Notes: generated from the sequence alone by a model not told the origin. Counted from the first letter of the stretch, positions 26,344 through 36,500 are shown. The stretch is DNA of 64,000 bases from RYN-230 sp963813975 (GCA_963813975.1 CAWFAP010000008.1:186001-250000); one strand, 5' to 3'. Translations and numbers: made by a program.

Positions 26344-26722
26344 GCGGGGACCCGGCCGGACACCCGGGAGTTACTGGCCGCATTGCGCCGGATCGGCGAG
26401 AACTGCGGGCCCGCCGTTCCGCCCGGCGTTGATTTCACACATTTCGATTTTCATTTTCTGAATCTGCTCAGCGATGGCCATGCGATCACGGGCGTAATAG
26501 ACGTTAATCCGCCACCGCTGAGCGGCGACCGGGCGTTCGACCTCGTGACGCTGCTCTTCTGCGTCTACGACACCGATCAGCTACAGCGGCCCATCCTGGC
26601 CCGGCTGCCCGGCCGGAGCAGGATGGGCCAGGATGGGCCAGCCGGCCGGCGGTCCGGGCGTACCTCGCCCCCATGGTGCACCGCCAGGTGGAGAGGCCGG
26701 GCCGCCATCATCCGGCGCACCC
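26344..26722 (+). pseudogene. Remnant of an aminoglycoside/choline-kinase-like phosphotransferase
   Basis: The stretch encodes the C-terminal lobe signature of APH-type kinases: THFDFHFLNLL (catalytic-loop HxD...N) and GVIDVNPPPLSGDRAFDLVTLLF. The whole N-terminal lobe is missing, and after about 26600 the expected sequence jumps to other frames near a duplicated AGGATGGGCC, with RAYLAPMVHRQVE appearing out of frame. The AT-rich codons around 26430-26510 differ from neighbouring genes and suggest foreign origin. Boundaries are approximate. It cannot make a working kinase. Confidence 0.65.
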
Positions 26723-26815
26723 GCCACCCGGCATCCTCTCCGCCTCGCCCGGGTCATCATGGGCGACCTCGGCGAGCCGGCCCAGGAGCACCACCTCCCC
26801 CGGGCCCGGGGTCCG

Positions 26816-27583
26816 CTACGTCCTCAGGTAGGAGGCGCCGTTGAGGTCGAGGATGGCCCCGCTGGCCCATTCGGCCTCGGCGGACGCCAGGTACAGCACG
26901 GCGGCGGCGATCTCCCCGGCGCTGGCCACCCGGCCAAAGGGGCTCTGCCCGCGGATCTCGTCCCCGCCGGGGCCGGCCAGGCTGCTGGTCGCCATGTCGG
27001 TAGCCACGAACCCGGGCGCCACAGTGGTGATCGCGATGCCGTGTGAGCCCAGGGCGCGGGCTAGCGACTGGCCGAGGGCGTTCATCCCGGCCTTGCTCGC
27101 CGCGTAGGCCGGATGGTCGGGCTCACCACGGAACGCTCCGCGAGACGAGACGTTGATGATCCGCCCGCCACCCGCCGGGATCATGTGCCGGACCGCGCAC
27201 CAGGTCGCGTTCGCGGCAGCGGTGAGGTTCACCGTCAGCGTGTGTTCCCAGGCCTCCTGCCACTGTTCATAGGTCCCCTCGGTAACCGGCTGCGCGGAGT
27301 AGACGCCCGCGTTGTTCACCAGCACGTCGAGGCCGCCCAGGCCCTGCACCGCGTCATCGACCATGCGACGGACCGCGGCGGGATCGGCCAGGTCCGCCTG
27401 GACCATCAGGTGCCCCTCGCCGGGCAATGCAGCCAGGACGCCGGCGGCAGGCCCGGCCGAGCGGCCGTAGTGCACCGCGACCCGGTCGCCCTGGGCGGCG
27501 AACGCCTGCGCTACGGCGGCCCCGATGCCCCGCCCGGCCCCGGTCACCAGGACCGCGCGCCCGTCCAACCTGATCAACCTCAT
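26816..27583 (-). CDS. SDR family oxidoreductase
   Basis: A 255-residue SDR with TGAGRGIG (residues 14-21), NNAG, NVSSRG and YAASKAG supplying Ser, Tyr and Lys, and a terminal DLNGASYLRT. ATG 27583 is the first plausible start; the frame continues upstream through HIT-gene territory without conserved sequence. It resembles the 3-oxoacyl-ACP reductase (FabG)-like branch. It is divergent from the HIT gene with 99 bases between. Confidence 0.88.
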   Translation of the reverse strand: MRLIRLDGRAVLVTGAGRGIGAAVAQAFAAQGDRVAVHYGRSAGPAAGVLAALPGEGHLMVQADLADPAAVRRMVDDAVQGLGGLDVLVNNAGVYSAQPVTEGTYEQWQEAWEHTLTVNLTAAANATWCAVRHMIPAGGGRIINVSSRGAFRGEPDHPAYAASKAGMNALGQSLARALGSHGIAITTVAPGFVATDMATSSLAGPGGDEIRGQSPFGRVASAGEIAAAVLYLASAEAEWASGAILDLNGASYLRT

Positions 27584-27682
27584 CCCTGGCCGTACCGGGT
27601 CCCTGGCCCACGCGGTTCCCTCGCCGGCGCGGCGGCCGTCATCCGGCCGTGGCTCACGCCGCTGGTCCGGCACACTATCGGC

Positions 27683-28126
27683 ATGGCTTCGAGTCCGGCG
27701 CAGGCGTGCGTGTTCTGCGGCATCATCGCCGGCGAAGTACCGGCGAGCTGGGTGTATGAGGACGATCATGTGGTCGCCTTCATGGATGTCCGGCCGCTGA
27801 CCGCCGGGCACCTCCTGGTCGTGCCCCGGGAGCACGCCGCCGGCCTGGACGACCTTGACGTGGACGCCGGGATGCGCGTGTTCGCGGCGGCCCACCGGCT
27901 GGCGCGGGCGCTGCGGAACAGCGCGGTGCCCTGCGAGGGCGTGAACTTCTTCCTCGCGGATGGCGTGGCCGCAGGCCAGGAGGTCTTTCACGTGCACCTG
28001 CACGTGATCCCGCGCACCCCCGGCGATGGCTTCCGGCTCAAGGCCAAGCCGCGCAGCCCCCGGCGCGACGAACTCGACGCCACCGCGGAACGCGTCCGGG
28101 AAGGCGCGGGCAGCCTCCCCGGCTGA
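27683..28126 (+). CDS. HIT-family nucleotide-binding hydrolase
   Basis: A 147-residue histidine-triad protein. CVFCGIIAGEVPAS at the N-terminus carries a cysteine pair of the kind that binds zinc in Hint-like proteins, and the triad is HVHLHVIPR near residue 110. ATG 27683 is chosen by family length; the frame is open further upstream with unrelated sequence. Such enzymes hydrolyse nucleoside phosphoramidates or dinucleotides such as AP4A. Confidence 0.92.
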   Translation: MASSPAQACVFCGIIAGEVPASWVYEDDHVVAFMDVRPLTAGHLLVVPREHAAGLDDLDVDAGMRVFAAAHRLARALRNSAVPCEGVNFFLADGVAAGQEVFHVHLHVIPRTPGDGFRLKAKPRSPRRDELDATAERVREGAGSLPG

Positions 28127-28156
28127 CCCGCGGTGCGCGGCCTGCACGGGCGTGGG

Positions 28157-29701
28157 CTAGCGGGTCGCGGACGTCGACCGATCCTGGGGCTGCGCCGCCG
28201 CGACCGCTGGGGCCTGACGATGGCGTCGGATGAGTCCGAAGGCCACCGGGACGGCGGCCAGCCCGGTCAGTCCGCACACCCACAGGGCCAGCCTGAAGCC
28301 GCCGGTCAGCGCGGCAGCGGGTGCGTAGCCATGGTGGATGAGTGTGTGGAACTGCGAGGCCGCGATGGACGAGGCGACGGCCACGCCGATCGCACCGCCG
28401 AAGTTCTGCGAGGTGTTGAGCAGGCCCGAAGCGACGCCCGCGTCGCGTTCCGTGACACCGGTGAGCGCGCCGATGGAGATCGGGATGAAGGCGAAGGCGG
28501 TGCCGATGCCGGCCACGAAGAACGGCCCGGCCAGGTCTGGCCAGAAGCTCCCGTTGGGCGGGGCCTGGGCGGCCCACAGCATCCCGGCTCCGATGAGGGC
28601 CATGCCGAAGGCCATGACGGCCCTGGCCGAGGTGCGGGTCACGATCTTCTGGGAGAGGCCGGCGAAGGCCAGGGAGGTGACCGATGCGGTCATCCAGGCC
28701 GCCCCGGTCGCAAGAGCGGAGAACCTGAGCACCTGCTGCATGTAGAGGGTGCCCAGGAAGACGAAGGTGTAGAAGCTCGTTCCCAGCAGGAACCCGACAG
28801 CGTTCGATCCGGCCACGCTGCTCAGCCGGAACAGCGGCAGCGGCAGGAGCGGCGCCTCGACTTTCGTTTCGATGACGAAGAACACGGCGAGCAACGCAGC
28901 CCCGGCGGAGAGCATGGCGACGGTCTGAGTGGCTGCCCAGCCGGCCTGCGGGGCCTGGGAGATGGCGTACACGAACACCAGCAGAGCGGCGGTGATCGAG
29001 ACGGCGCCGAAGGGGTCGTAGCGCCGCCGTGCGCTGCCCGCACGGCTCTCGGGTACCAGCTTGGGGGCCAGAATCAGGGCGGCTACGCCGATGGGAACGT
29101 TGAAGAAGAAGATGTACTGCCACCCGACATAGGTGGTGAGGATGCCGCCGGCGAGGAGCCCAACCGTCCCGCCCAGTGCGCCTACCCCGCCCCAGATGCC
29201 CAGCGCCTTGTTGCGTTCGGCCCCCTCCGAGAACATGTTCATCACGATCGACAGCGCGGCGGGGAGCACGAGTGCGGCCCCGAGCCCCTGCATTCCCCGC
29301 ATCACGATCAGGACGGTGTCCGAGGTGGCGAGGCCGCCAGCGAGCGAGGCGCAGGTGAAGACGACCAGGCCGGCCATGAGGAGGCGGCGCCGGCCGAGCA
29401 GGTCAGCAGCGCGGCCACCGAGGAGCAGGAAGCCCGCGAAGGTCAGCCCGTAGGCGGTGACCAGCCACTGCAGATCGGACTCGGGGAACTTGAGCTCGCG
29501 GCCGATGGTCGGCAGAGCGACGTTGACGATGGTGAAGTCCACGATGGTGATGAAGTAGGCCCCCACCAGCAGGGCGAATGCTCCCCATCGCTGGCCGGGC
29601 GTCTGGGCCGGGCGGCTCGTCGCGGCCCGGGCGGCCAGGCCGGCGGCCCGTGGACCAGCGGGCGGGGCACCGGCCCTTTCAGTGCTTCGGACGGTCTGCA
29701 T
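28157..29701 (-). CDS. MFS drug exporter, DHA2 (EmrB/QacA) family
   Basis: A 514-residue major-facilitator protein with about 14 predicted helices. Motif A appears as GGRAADLLGRRRLL, the first helix has the DHA2 pattern AYFITIVDFTIVNVALPTI, and motif C-like GLLAGGILTTYVGWQYIFFFNVPIG follows helix five. ATG 29701 has GAAGGAGG six bases upstream. Three TGCAAC/GTTGCA operators lie immediately before it, so expression is almost certainly repressed by a dimeric regulator whose gene is not adjacent. Such pumps export cationic or lipophilic drugs by proton antiport. Confidence 0.92.
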   Translation of the reverse strand: MQTVRSTERAGAPPAGPRAAGLAARAATSRPAQTPGQRWGAFALLVGAYFITIVDFTIVNVALPTIGRELKFPESDLQWLVTAYGLTFAGFLLLGGRAADLLGRRRLLMAGLVVFTCASLAGGLATSDTVLIVMRGMQGLGAALVLPAALSIVMNMFSEGAERNKALGIWGGVGALGGTVGLLAGGILTTYVGWQYIFFFNVPIGVAALILAPKLVPESRAGSARRRYDPFGAVSITAALLVFVYAISQAPQAGWAATQTVAMLSAGAALLAVFFVIETKVEAPLLPLPLFRLSSVAGSNAVGFLLGTSFYTFVFLGTLYMQQVLRFSALATGAAWMTASVTSLAFAGLSQKIVTRTSARAVMAFGMALIGAGMLWAAQAPPNGSFWPDLAGPFFVAGIGTAFAFIPISIGALTGVTERDAGVASGLLNTSQNFGGAIGVAVASSIAASQFHTLIHHGYAPAAALTGGFRLALWVCGLTGLAAVPVAFGLIRRHRQAPAVAAAQPQDRSTSATR

Positions 29702-29720
29702 GTCGTCCTCCTTCTCGATG

Positions 29721-29811
29721 TGCAACCAATAGTTGCATGTATCACTCAGATGTGCAACTAAGGGTTGCATGTCGTGGGCAGCGGTGAACCTACCTGCAAC
29801 TGCTGGTTGCA
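29721..29811. promoter_or_regulatory. Three TGCAAC-N5-GTTGCA operators before the MFS gene
   Basis: The 17-bp palindromes TGCAACCAATAGTTGCA (29721-29737), TGCAACTAAGGGTTGCA (29753-29769) and TGCAACTGCTGGTTGCA (29795-29811) share perfect six-base arms and a five-base centre. A GTTGCA half-site follows at 29838. Centre spacings are 32 and 42 bases, about three and four helical turns. They lie between the MFS gene and the SRPBCC-ArsR operon and may control both. Confidence 0.85.
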
Positions 29812-29940
29812 GGTCTGGCCCTGACGCGCTACCGTGGGTTGCAGTTCGAGCGTGGGCGATGACCCGGCCTGCGACGCCACGTGACGACACCCGCGACCGG
29901 CGATAGCCGCCGGCGCGCTCAGGGAGGGACCGGATACCGA

Positions 29941-30387
29941 ATGGCAGACCTAGTGATTGAGCGGGAGGTTCTGATCGAGGCACCGGCGGAGGTGGTGTGG
30001 CGCACCATCACCGAGCCTGATCAGATGACCCAGTGGTTCGCCGACCGGGTGGAACTGGTCGTGGAACCCGGCGCTCATGGCTTCATGGGGTTCGGGGATC
30101 AGGGCGGGCCGGTCGTCGTGGAGACGGTCGATCCACCGACTCGCTTCTCATTCCGCTGGAACCATCCCCGCGGCGAGGAACCAGTGACTGGCAACTCGAT
30201 GCTCGTCGAGTTCACGCTGACACCGGAAGGCAGCGAGCGGACCCGTCTTCGAGTGTCCGAAAGGGGCCACGAGCTGCTCGACTGGCCCGACGTGGAGAAG
30301 GAACGCTACGCCGACGAGCACCAGGGCGGCTGGGCCGAGTACCTGGACCGCCTCGCCCACATAGTCGCGAAGCGCCGATCGGGATGA
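29941..30387 (+). CDS. SRPBCC (AHSA1-like) domain protein
   Basis: A 148-residue START/AHSA1-fold protein: IEREVLIEAPAEVVWRTITEPDQMTQWF at the start, FSFRWNHP in the middle and a C-terminal helix with HQGGWAEYLDRL. ATG 29941 lies about 12 bases after GGAGGG; the frame extends 20 codons upstream. Its stop overlaps the ATG of the ArsR gene, a very common pairing in actinobacteria where the small ligand-binding protein and repressor are co-made. The ligand is unknown. Confidence 0.88.
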   Translation: MADLVIEREVLIEAPAEVVWRTITEPDQMTQWFADRVELVVEPGAHGFMGFGDQGGPVVVETVDPPTRFSFRWNHPRGEEPVTGNSMLVEFTLTPEGSERTRLRVSERGHELLDWPDVEKERYADEHQGGWAEYLDRLAHIVAKRRSG

Positions 30388-30767
30388 CCACGCAGGCCGA
30401 TGACGAGTTGTGGTCGGCCATCGCCGACCCGTCTCGTCGCCGGGTCCTCGACCTCCTCGTCAGCAATGGTGAGGTCAGCGCCAGCTGGCTGGCCGGCCAC
30501 GTGCCCTTCTCCCGCCAGGCGGTCTCCAAGCATCTGGCCGTGCTCGAAGAGGCCCGGCTGGTCAGCCGGCGCAAGCAGGGTCGAGAAGTTCTCTACCAGG
30601 TAGAAGCCGACCGTCTCGACCAGGCCACCCGGGCCATGGCTGCCCTCGCCGCGCAATGGGACCGGCGACTCGGCACGATCAAACGGCTCGCCGAACTGGC
30701 GCACGCAGAAGCAAAGAAACGCGAGGGCTCCCACGCTCCCACCCAAGGAGACAGTCATGAGAAATGA
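30384..30767 (+). CDS. ArsR-family transcriptional repressor
   Basis: A 127-residue winged-helix regulator: DELWSAIADPSRRRVLDLL, SASWLAGHVPFSRQAVSKHLAVLEEA and VSRRKQGREVLYQV are the DNA-binding core and wing. The classical metal-binding ELCVCDL motif is absent (the segment reads SWLAGHV), so it is probably of the non-metal type paired with AHSA1 proteins. ATG 30384 overlaps the upstream stop, and the next gene begins inside its 3' end. Confidence 0.9.
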   Translation: MTTQADDELWSAIADPSRRRVLDLLVSNGEVSASWLAGHVPFSRQAVSKHLAVLEEARLVSRRKQGREVLYQVEADRLDQATRAMAALAAQWDRRLGTIKRLAELAHAEAKKREGSHAPTQGDSHEK

Positions 30768-31611
30768 ACCAGCCCGCCTCGGCGCCCCCACGGCCGGTGC
30801 CGCCAAAGCACCGGGCCTGCCCGCGGCCGTCAACCGGGCTGCCTTCCAGGCCGAACTGGACAGGCTGCGGATTCGGGAGAAGGCGCACACCCGGGAAGGC
30901 GACGCGATCGCTGCGGCCCGGCGGCGGCTGCCCATGACCGAGGTCGACGCCAGCCTCGCGCTGATCGGGCCCGACGGGCCGCTCACCCTGCTCGAGGCGT
31001 TCGAAGGGCGCCGGCAGCTCATCGCCTACTACTTCATGTGGAACCCGGGCCGACCCGCGGCCGAGCAGTGCGAAGGCTGCACGTGGGTCACCACCCAGGT
31101 CGCGGAGCTGTCCTACCTGCATTCCCGGGACATCACGTACGCGGTCTTCTGTCAGGGGCGCTGCATCGCGGTGGCTGGGCACGACGACCCCCACGACGAG
31201 AGCGTCCGCTACGAGGAGAGCGTCCGGTACCGGGACTTCATGGGCTGGGAGATGCCGTGGTACTCAGCACACGCCTCCCTCAGCGCGCTCCTCACCGGGC
31301 GCCAGATCGGCCTGTTCCACCTCGTGTGCTACCTGCGGGACGGCGACCGCGTCTTCGAGACCTACTGGACGACCCGCCGCGGCGTCGAGGCGATGGACTA
31401 CAGCTACGCACTCATGGACCTCAGCGTGCACGGACGCCAGGAGCAGTGGGAGGACTCGCCCCCCGGCTGGCCGCAGCAGTCCACCAGCACGCGGACGGAC
31501 GGCGGCCCGCCCGCCTGGCCGCCAGTGCCGCAGTGGCCGGGCGGGCGCCCCACCGCCCAGTGGCCGCGACTCGAAGCCGGACGCTCCGACGACCTCGCCG
31601 TTGGGCCCTGA
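30757..31611 (+). CDS. DUF899 family (thioredoxin-like) protein
   Basis: A 284-residue protein with the DUF899 pattern: LIAYYFMWNPG, then CEGCTWVTTQVAELSYL carrying a CxxC that sits where thioredoxin-like proteins have their redox centre, and a late FETYWTTRRGVEAMDYSYALMDLSVHGRQEQWEDSPPGWPQ segment. ATG 30757 lies inside the 3' end of the ArsR gene, so the three genes form an operon. A small in-frame duplication (ESVRYEESVRY) sits in the middle. The C-terminal 40 residues are Pro/Trp-rich. Function uncertain, perhaps a redox or peroxiredoxin-like role. Confidence 0.85.
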   Translation: MRNEPARLGAPTAGAAKAPGLPAAVNRAAFQAELDRLRIREKAHTREGDAIAAARRRLPMTEVDASLALIGPDGPLTLLEAFEGRRQLIAYYFMWNPGRPAAEQCEGCTWVTTQVAELSYLHSRDITYAVFCQGRCIAVAGHDDPHDESVRYEESVRYRDFMGWEMPWYSAHASLSALLTGRQIGLFHLVCYLRDGDRVFETYWTTRRGVEAMDYSYALMDLSVHGRQEQWEDSPPGWPQQSTSTRTDGGPPAWPPVPQWPGGRPTAQWPRLEAGRSDDLAVGP

Positions 31612-31668
31612 TCGTCAGTGGAGAGGATCCCTCCTCAGACGCCCCGGCGGAGCTCGTTCCTGCCGCGG

Positions 31669-31689
31669 GCGGGGCAATCCCTGCCCCGC
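31669..31689. terminator. GC-rich hairpin downstream of the DUF899 gene
   Basis: GCGGGGCA and TGCCCCGC form an eight-base-pair stem with loop ATCCC, 58 bases after the stop codon. A second stem CGCCAGC/GCTGGCG lies at 31768-31791. Both precede otsA; no clear T-run follows, but stems without T-runs are common terminators in GC-rich actinobacteria. Confidence 0.5.
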
Positions 31690-31854
31690 AGCCAGTGACC
31701 ACGCAGCAGCCTCCAGGCCGCAGCGGCCATCCTGCCCGGTGAGGCACCAGATAAGGTTGTTTCGTGCCGCCAGCCGGGGGAACTGCTGGCGTCATGATTG
31801 CCTGCCCCGCGTGGCCCGGCCTGACCAGGTCAGACCACGACGGATCAGGCCATC

Positions 31855-33441
31855 ATGGGTCAGGGCCACCACGGCTCAGGACAGAACGGGTCAAGACAGC
31901 ACCGGCCCGGCCGCAGGGAGGATAAGACCACGGCTCCGTACGGCGAATACAACTTCGTGGTGGCGGCCAGCCGCCTGCCCGTAGACCAGACCGAAGGCCC
32001 GGACGGCGAGACCGAATGGCGGGCCAGCCCGGGCGGGCTTGTCACCGCGCTCGAGCCGGTTATGCGCGCCGCCGACGGAGCCTGGATCGGCTGGCCCGGC
32101 TCCGCGGGCGAGCCACCCGAACCGTTCGACACGAACGGGATGCACCTGGTCAGCGTGGGCCTCTCGGAAGAAGAGGTCGCCGATTACTACGAAGGATTCT
32201 GCAACGGCACACTGTGGCCGCTCTATCACGACGTGATCGCGCCGCCCGAGTTCCGGCGCCCCTGGTGGGAGGCGTACGTCCGGGTAAACCGCCGGTATGC
32301 GGAGGTGGTCGCCGCGGAAGCGGCCCGCGGCGCGACCGTCTGGGTGCATGACTACCAGCTCCAGCTGGTCCCCGGGATGGTGCGCGAACTGCGGGCCGAC
32401 GTGCGCATCGGCCACTTCACTCACATTCCGTTCCCCGGCTATGAGATCTTCGCGCAGCTGCCCTGGCGGCGGCAGATCGTCCGCGGGCTGCTCGGCGCCG
32501 ACCTGCTGGGGTTCCAGCGCCAGAGCGACGCCACGAACTTCCTGCGGGCCTGCCGCCGCACCGCCGGACTGGCTACCCGCGGCTCGCTGATCCGCGTCCC
32601 AGATTCCGGGTTCGCCGACCCGCCCGCCGAGCCCGCCGGGCGTGGCTTCCGGCGTCAGCGCGTCGCGGAAGACCTCGTGAGCGGGCGCGACGTCCGCGCG
32701 GCGGCCTTCCCTATCTCTATCGACTCAGCCGCCATCGAAGAGATCGCCAAAAGCCCAGAGGTCCAGGCCCGTGCGCAGCAAATCCGGGAAGCACTGGGCA
32801 AGCCGGACACCGTGCTGCTCGGCATCGACCGGCTCGACTACACCAAGGGCATCCTGCACCGTCTCAATGCCTACGGCGAAATCCTCGAGGAGGGGCGCCT
32901 CGGGCCGCCCGCCGCAGTCCTCGTCCAGATCGCCAGCCCCAGCCGGGAACGCGTCGAGTCCTACCGCCACCTGCGGGACGAGGTGGAAGTGACGGTAGGC
33001 CGGATCAACGGGGACTACGGGGAGGTAGGCAACCCGCCGATCCACTATCTTCACCAGTCTTATCCGAAGGATGAGCTGGTGGCGTACTACCTGGCCGCCG
33101 ACGTGATGCTGGTGACCCCGCTCCGTGACGGCATGAACCTGGTCGCCAAGGAGTACGTGGCTTCCCGGTACGACGAGACCGGCGCCCTGGTCCTGAGCGA
33201 GTTCACCGGCGCCGCGGACGAGTTGCACTCGGCCTTCATCATCAACCCGCACGACATCGACGGGCTGAAAGAAACCATCGTCCGGGCCGCTACCATCTCC
33301 CCCGCCGAGGCCCGGCGCCGGATGCGCGCGATGCGCCGCCGGGTTCTGGAGCATGACGTGGATTACTGGGCCAAGACCTACCTCGATGCCCTCGGCCAGG
33401 TCCCCGTCCGCGACCATCCCGCCGCCGACCCCGTCGGCTAA
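31855..33441 (+). CDS. otsA: Trehalose-6-phosphate synthase (GT20)
   Basis: A 528-residue glycosyltransferase transferring glucose from UDP- or GDP-glucose to glucose 6-phosphate. Family signatures are SPGGLVTALEP, WVHDYQLQLVPGMVRE, HIPFPGYEIF, IDRLDYTKGI (donor and phosphate binding) and LRDGMNLVAKEYVASR near the C-terminus. Conservation starts at YNFVVAASRLP, so the first 20-25 residues from ATG 31855 are doubtful; GGGAGG at 31915-31920 suggests a later start but no standard codon follows it. No otsB phosphatase gene is adjacent. Trehalose serves as osmoprotectant and stress solute. Confidence 0.93.
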   Translation: MGQGHHGSGQNGSRQHRPGRREDKTTAPYGEYNFVVAASRLPVDQTEGPDGETEWRASPGGLVTALEPVMRAADGAWIGWPGSAGEPPEPFDTNGMHLVSVGLSEEEVADYYEGFCNGTLWPLYHDVIAPPEFRRPWWEAYVRVNRRYAEVVAAEAARGATVWVHDYQLQLVPGMVRELRADVRIGHFTHIPFPGYEIFAQLPWRRQIVRGLLGADLLGFQRQSDATNFLRACRRTAGLATRGSLIRVPDSGFADPPAEPAGRGFRRQRVAEDLVSGRDVRAAAFPISIDSAAIEEIAKSPEVQARAQQIREALGKPDTVLLGIDRLDYTKGILHRLNAYGEILEEGRLGPPAAVLVQIASPSRERVESYRHLRDEVEVTVGRINGDYGEVGNPPIHYLHQSYPKDELVAYYLAADVMLVTPLRDGMNLVAKEYVASRYDETGALVLSEFTGAADELHSAFIINPHDIDGLKETIVRAATISPAEARRRMRAMRRRVLEHDVDYWAKTYLDALGQVPVRDHPAADPVG

Positions 33442-33547
33442 CCAGCGCCCCCGAATCGGGGACGTCCGCACACAAATTGCGCACCGCCTGATTACCCTGA
33501 GGTCCAAGGCGCCGAGCGCGCTCAGCCGGAGGAGCCTGGGGACAGCG

Positions 33548-36500
33548 ATGACGGGGACAGCGTGGCAGCGACTATCTGACCTTGGCGCGTGCCGCGTGAC
33601 CCGGATCCCCCGCCGGCCAGACGATCCGGTCCCGGATGGCCGGGCGGGCGTCGACCGCGACGCCGGCCGCCCGCAACGCATCGCCGCGCTAGCGTCCGCC
33701 TACCACGCGGGGATCAGCCGCCACGCAGACGCGGGCCCGATCGCCCTGGGCTGGATCCGGCTCGCGTCCGGCGGTCCCGTGGACGTTCTTCTGGCTGGCT
33801 CGGCCCTCCGCGGCAGCGCCCGGCCGCCGACGAGCTTAGGCTCCCCCAGTTGCACCGAGATCACTCTGGCGTTACCGGCAGGTGCCCAGGGCGAGGTCAT
33901 TGCGCCCGGTGGCATGGCGGCCGCGATGAATGCGCTGCCCTGCTGGACCCGGATCGGCGGGATCGCCGACGGTCTCCTCGCCGGTGACGGCACCGGCCTC
34001 CAACCCGATCGCGCGCCGCTGGAGGAGTGCCTGCTGGCCGCCTGGGACGGGCCGTTCGGGTGGCTGATCCTCGCCGATCCCCTGGCCCCGGCGGAGATTG
34101 CGGACTACGCCGCGCAGGTGGCCGGCAAGCAGCGGTTAGCCGCGGCCATGGCGGAGCGGGACCCGGAAAAGGCCGTCGAGTCCCGCCGCCTCGAACAGCG
34201 CCACACCGAACTGCGCCAGGCCCTGTCCTCCGGCCTGTGGCAGCTGCACGTGCTGGCCGGCGCGGCCACACCCGAAACGGCTGCCCGCGTCGCCGGCCTG
34301 TTCTGCGCATCGCTGGACCTCACCGGCCTTCCGTACACGCTGACCCCTTGCTTTTCCGCAACGGAACCTATCCCCGAACTCCTCAGCGCCCGGCCCGACG
34401 TACGTACCCCCACCCGGACTGATGCCACGGCGGCGTTCCCCTTCCACGGCAGCACTGTGCTGCTGGCAACTCTGGCCCGGATGCCCGAGGTCGAGGTGCC
34501 CGGCGTGCGGCTGACGCTGCGCCCAGAATTCGACGTGACCCCGGAGCCTCCGCCAGGACTGGAAGGCCCGGGGTCCCCGCTGCTTCTGGGCACCGTGCTG
34601 GACCGGAACGGCATCCCGGCCGGGAACCTGCCGGTGTCGGCGGCGTCGCTGAACCGGCATGTGTTCGTCTGCGGGGCGACGGGAGCGGGGAAATCCCAGA
34701 CCGTCCGGGCACTGCTCGAAGCGGCGTCCGGCGCGGGGGTGCCCTGGCTGGTCGTCGAGCCGGCCAAGGCCGAGTACCGGCTGATGGGCGCGCGGCTGAA
34801 TGGATCGTCCGGCGGCGTGGTGCGGATCCGGCCCGGTGACGCGGACCAGATCGCGGCGGGGATCAACCCCCTTGCGCCGGCCGCGGACGCAGCCGGGCGG
34901 CGCTTCCCGCTGCAGACACACGCCGATCTGGTCCGGGCCCTGTTCCTGGCGTCGTTCGCCGCTGACGAGCCGTTCCCGCAGGTGCTGTCGGCGGCGGTCA
35001 CCCGGGTATACGAGGAGGCCGGCTGGGACCTGGCCCTGGGCGAGCCAGTCACGCCGGGGGTCCGTCCCCGGTACCCGACTCTGGCTGATCTGCAGGCCGC
35101 CGCCGAGCGGATCGTGTCCGAGATCGGCTACAGCCGTGAGATCACCGACAACGTGCGCGGGTTCATCACGGTCCGGATCTCCAGCCTCCGACTGGGCACC
35201 ACGGGCCGGTTCTTCGAGGGCGGTCACCCGATCGACTTCGGGAAGCTCATGGCCCGGAACGTCGTATTCGAGATCGAGGACGTCGGCGACGACCGTGACA
35301 AGGCGTTCCTGATGGGGACCGTGCTGATCCAGCTGACCGAGCATCTGCGGATGCAGGCCCGTGAAAGTGGTCCAGGCATCGCCGCCGGGCTACGGCATGT
35401 GTCCGTGTTCGAGGAAGCCCACCGGCTGCTGCGCCGCCCGGAGGAGCAACGCAGCGGGTCCGGGGCCACCGCGCACGCGGTAGAGATGTTCGCTGGGCTG
35501 CTCGCGGAGATCCGTGCATATGGCGAGGGCCTGATCATCGCGGAGCAGATCCCCGCCAAGATCATCCCCGACGCGATCAAGAACACAGCGGTCAAGATCG
35601 TGCACCGTCTCCCCGCGGCTGACGACCGCGAGATGGTCGGGGCGACTATGAACATGACGGACGCCCAGTCCAGGTACCTGGTCACGCTGCCGCCGGGCCA
35701 GGCCGCGGTGTTCACCGATGGCATGGATTACCCCGTACTGGCGGCCATGCCCGACGGCACCGCCCGGGAAGCCGCCGCCACCGCCGTCACGTCCTCCCCG
35801 GCCGGCATCGTGTCACCGCGCTCGGGCACGTGCGGACCGCGCTGCCAGGCCAGCCCCTGCACGCTGCGCGATATGCGAGCCGCCCAGCGGGTCCTGACCG
35901 GCCAGCCTGGACTTGTGCTCTGGGCCGAGATCGCGGTGCTCGCCCATCTGACCGGATGGCTCATGCCCGCCCCCGTCCCCGATAGCGAGCTAGCTGGCCG
36001 GATCGCTGCCCTGTCCGCCGACACGCGCGTCCGGGACTGCGCCGTATCCCACGCGGTGGACGCCGCGGTCGCCGCCCGGGCCAGCACATTCTCGGCCCGG
36101 GTCAGCCCGGATGCGCTGGCGTCTCACGTCGCGGCGGCTATGCGCCGGTGGATCTCGGATGGGGGACGCGAGTGCGCCTTTCCCGAACCGCAATGGCTGG
36201 CCCCGGCCTTCCGCTGGGCCCTGATCCTGGACGACCTGAAAACCCTGGATCGCAAGGCTCCCGGTTCCGGCCGGCACCCTCAGACGGCGGCCTGGGAAGC
36301 GACCACCGCCCGGCTCATCCCCGGCGAGACCTGCACCGACCAGATCGATGTGGTCCAGCGCTGGTACGACGCGGACCAGCGGAACCCGGCCGAGGTGCGG
36401 CGAATCGCGTTCGGGAGCGTGCGGCCGACCGCCCTGGAGACGGCGGCCGGCGCGAAAGCGGGTGATGAGGACTGGGAGCAGCGCCTGTCCGAGGCGCTCA

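Noticed and set aside
28133..29761. 542-codon plus-strand frame over the MFS gene
   Set aside because: Composition is the mirror image of a hydrophobic protein; the minus strand has all MFS motifs and a strong ribosome site.
29721..29811. CRISPR-like repeat spacing in the MFS upstream region
   Set aside because: The repeats are short palindromes at 32 and 42-base spacing, without unique similar-length spacers; operator sites explain them better.
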